From assembly GCA_044355095.1 (NCBI GenBank), contig JBIKYT010000100.1:1-5605 (forward strand): a stretch of 5,605 nt of DNA. Direction: 5' to 3'. This document shows, one piece after another, positions 4,634-5,605 of this stretch. The stretch's first letter is position 1. Each line of letters starts with the position of its first letter. The DNA is from Casp-actino8 sp044355095 (GTDB taxonomy: Bacteria > Actinomycetota > Acidimicrobiia > Acidimicrobiales > Ilumatobacteraceae). The notes beneath the pieces were generated by a model that did no database searches, had not been told where the DNA came from, and saw only the letters and a program-made list of their open reading frames with translations. Made by a program: the position numbers and the translations under genes.

Positions 4634-5605
4634 TTACCTAGATTCGGCGGTTGTGCCTACTCGGCGCAATTCGGCGGCAGCTTGTTCGGGCGGAACAATG
4701 TTGATCATGACGCCCGTTCCACGTTCAAAACCAGCAACGGTGGTCAGTTTCGGGAACAAGTGGATGTGCCAGTGGAACGCCCCATTGTGGTGGTGCGGGG
4801 CCGTATGGAACACCAAGTTGAACGAGACATCGTCAAACAAGTTGTTGAGGTATACCAACGATTCACGGATGGCTCGTCCAACGCCAGCAAGTTGTTCGTC
4901 TGAAGCATCGGGCAAGTGCATGTCGTGATGACGAGGGATAATCAAAATCTCGTACGGGCCACCGCTCCACCATGGGCAGATGGCAACAGCATCTTCGGTG
5001 GCAAACAACACTCGCTCGCTTGACACCAATTCGGCTTCAACGGTTGCGCACAAAATGCATCCGCCTTCAAAGCGAACAAAGGCCCGCTCTTCATCAAGAA
5101 TTTCGCCTGGCACGAAAGGCAATCCGAGCAACTGACCATGGGGGTGGGCGAGTGATGCACCAGCTTCACGACCATGGTTGACGATGACTTGGGTGTAACG
5201 AATGTTGTCGGTAGCAGCGTGATCGAGGAGGCGCTTCTTGAGCGTGATCATCATGTCGGCACATGTGGCATCAGAGAATTCGATGATGTTGCGAGTGTGG
5301 CTCGGTGTGAACACGAAGACTTCGTGGGTGCCGCTGGCTTCGGCCATGACGTGCACGGGGCCAAGGTTGCGTACTGCTAATGAATCTTCACCAGCGAATG
5401 CGGGGTACAAGTTGGGCAGTACTCGCATGCGCCAGTCGTCTTCGTTGCCCGTTGAATCAATCGGCGGAAGTGAAATTTCTTCACTGCCGGGACAGAAAGG
5501 GCACGGACGACTTGGGTCGGACTCGACTGTAGGTGTGCGGGTAGCGAAATCGGTGGGGCGCATGGCCCGCTCGGCGACGATGGTGACCCATCGACCCGTC
5601 AGAGG
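4634..5605 (-). CDS. galT: Galactose-1-phosphate uridylyltransferase family enzyme, 5' partial
   Basis: A HIT-superfamily nucleotidyltransferase of the GalT type, cut by the right edge: 323 residues are visible and the true start lies outside. The reading frame stays open to the edge and the upstream residues PLTGRWVTIVAERA are the conserved GalT N-terminus, so the Met at 5563 is internal. GalT moves UMP between UDP-glucose and galactose-1-phosphate. Visible marks, in window-residue numbering, are the zinc-ligand CPFC (35-38), a His in TPSHT (103), the catalytic HPHGQ (154-158; the second His is the nucleotidylated residue in GalT), a second CxxC (183-186), and an HHH...HWHIH cluster (271-282). 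The second CxxC suggests a second metal site, as in some ADP-glucose phosphorylase-like relatives, so an adenylyl- rather than uridylyl-specific role is possible. It leads a pair with the SRPBCC gene. Confidence 0.88.
   Translation of the reverse strand, partial: PLTGRWVTIVAERAMRPTDFATRTPTVESDPSRPCPFCPGSEEISLPPIDSTGNEDDWRMRVLPNLYPAFAGEDSLAVRNLGPVHVMAEASGTHEVFVFTPSHTRNIIEFSDATCADMMITLKKRLLDHAATDNIRYTQVIVNHGREAGASLAHPHGQLLGLPFVPGEILDEERAFVRFEGGCILCATVEAELVSSERVLFATEDAVAICPWWSGGPYEILIIPRHHDMHLPDASDEQLAGVGRAIRESLVYLNNLFDDVSFNLVFHTAPHHHNGAFHWHIHLFPKLTTVAGFERGTGVMINIVPPEQAAAELRRVGTTAESR

Noticed and set aside
4502..4903. Plus-strand open frame of 133 codons across the SRPBCC and GalT genes
   Set aside because: It is antisense to two well-supported genes, crosses their junction and shows no recognisable family.
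5561..5563. ATG at 5563 as the GalT start
   Set aside because: The 14 upstream in-frame codons to the edge encode the conserved GalT N-terminal PLTGRWVTIVAERA, so this Met is internal.
1..5605. Search for RNA genes, CRISPR repeats, insertion sequences, toxin-antitoxin or defence genes
   Set aside because: Nearly every base belongs to an ordinary metabolic or transport gene, and I saw no direct repeats, tRNA-like folds or transposase motifs.

Overview
The window looks like a densely packed piece of an actinobacterial chromosome of moderate GC, most likely from the class Acidimicrobiia (for example a freshwater or marine, partly streamlined lineage). This assignment is an inference. It rests on the actinobacterial form of the MeaB GTPase, on a GT4 glycosyltransferase that resembles mycobacterial Rv3032, and on start codons that sit a few bases after TANNNT -10 boxes, as in leaderless actinobacterial transcripts. 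Only about 123 of 5605 bases lie outside genes. I see no RNA gene, insertion sequence, CRISPR array, phage gene or defence gene.

Layout. Bases 1-171 (+) are the C-terminal end of an Nfu-type iron-sulfur carrier. Its stop overlaps the start of meaB (168-1130, +), the GTPase chaperone of methylmalonyl-CoA mutase. After a 70-base gap with a hairpin and a promoter-like box comes an enoyl-CoA hydratase (1201-1974, +). It meets a GT4 glycosyltransferase (1975-3123, -) tail to tail with no base between the stop codons. A 40-base divergent region (3124-3163) separates the glycosyltransferase start from azlC-azlD (3164-4176, +), a two-component branched-chain amino acid exporter whose genes overlap by four bases. 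azlD meets an SRPBCC-fold protein (4180-4623, -) with 3 bases between stops. That gene lies 10 bases downstream of a galactose-1-phosphate uridylyltransferase family gene (4634-5605, -), which runs off the right edge and lacks its N-terminus here.

Functional themes. MeaB, the hydratase and AzlCD all fit branched-chain amino acid, acyl-CoA and propionate metabolism, although the genes are not one operon. The GT4 enzyme and the GalT-family enzyme both fit alpha-glucan or sugar-nucleotide metabolism. These links are inferences from family membership and proximity.

I find no previously undescribed system. The points most worth a second look are small-scale: hairpins inside the last codons of opposing genes at both convergent junctions; a 40-base divergent promoter region with an inverted repeat between two facing -10 boxes; a split between leaderless-looking lead genes and Shine-Dalgarno-bearing downstream genes; and an abrupt change in synonymous codon use inside the hydratase gene.
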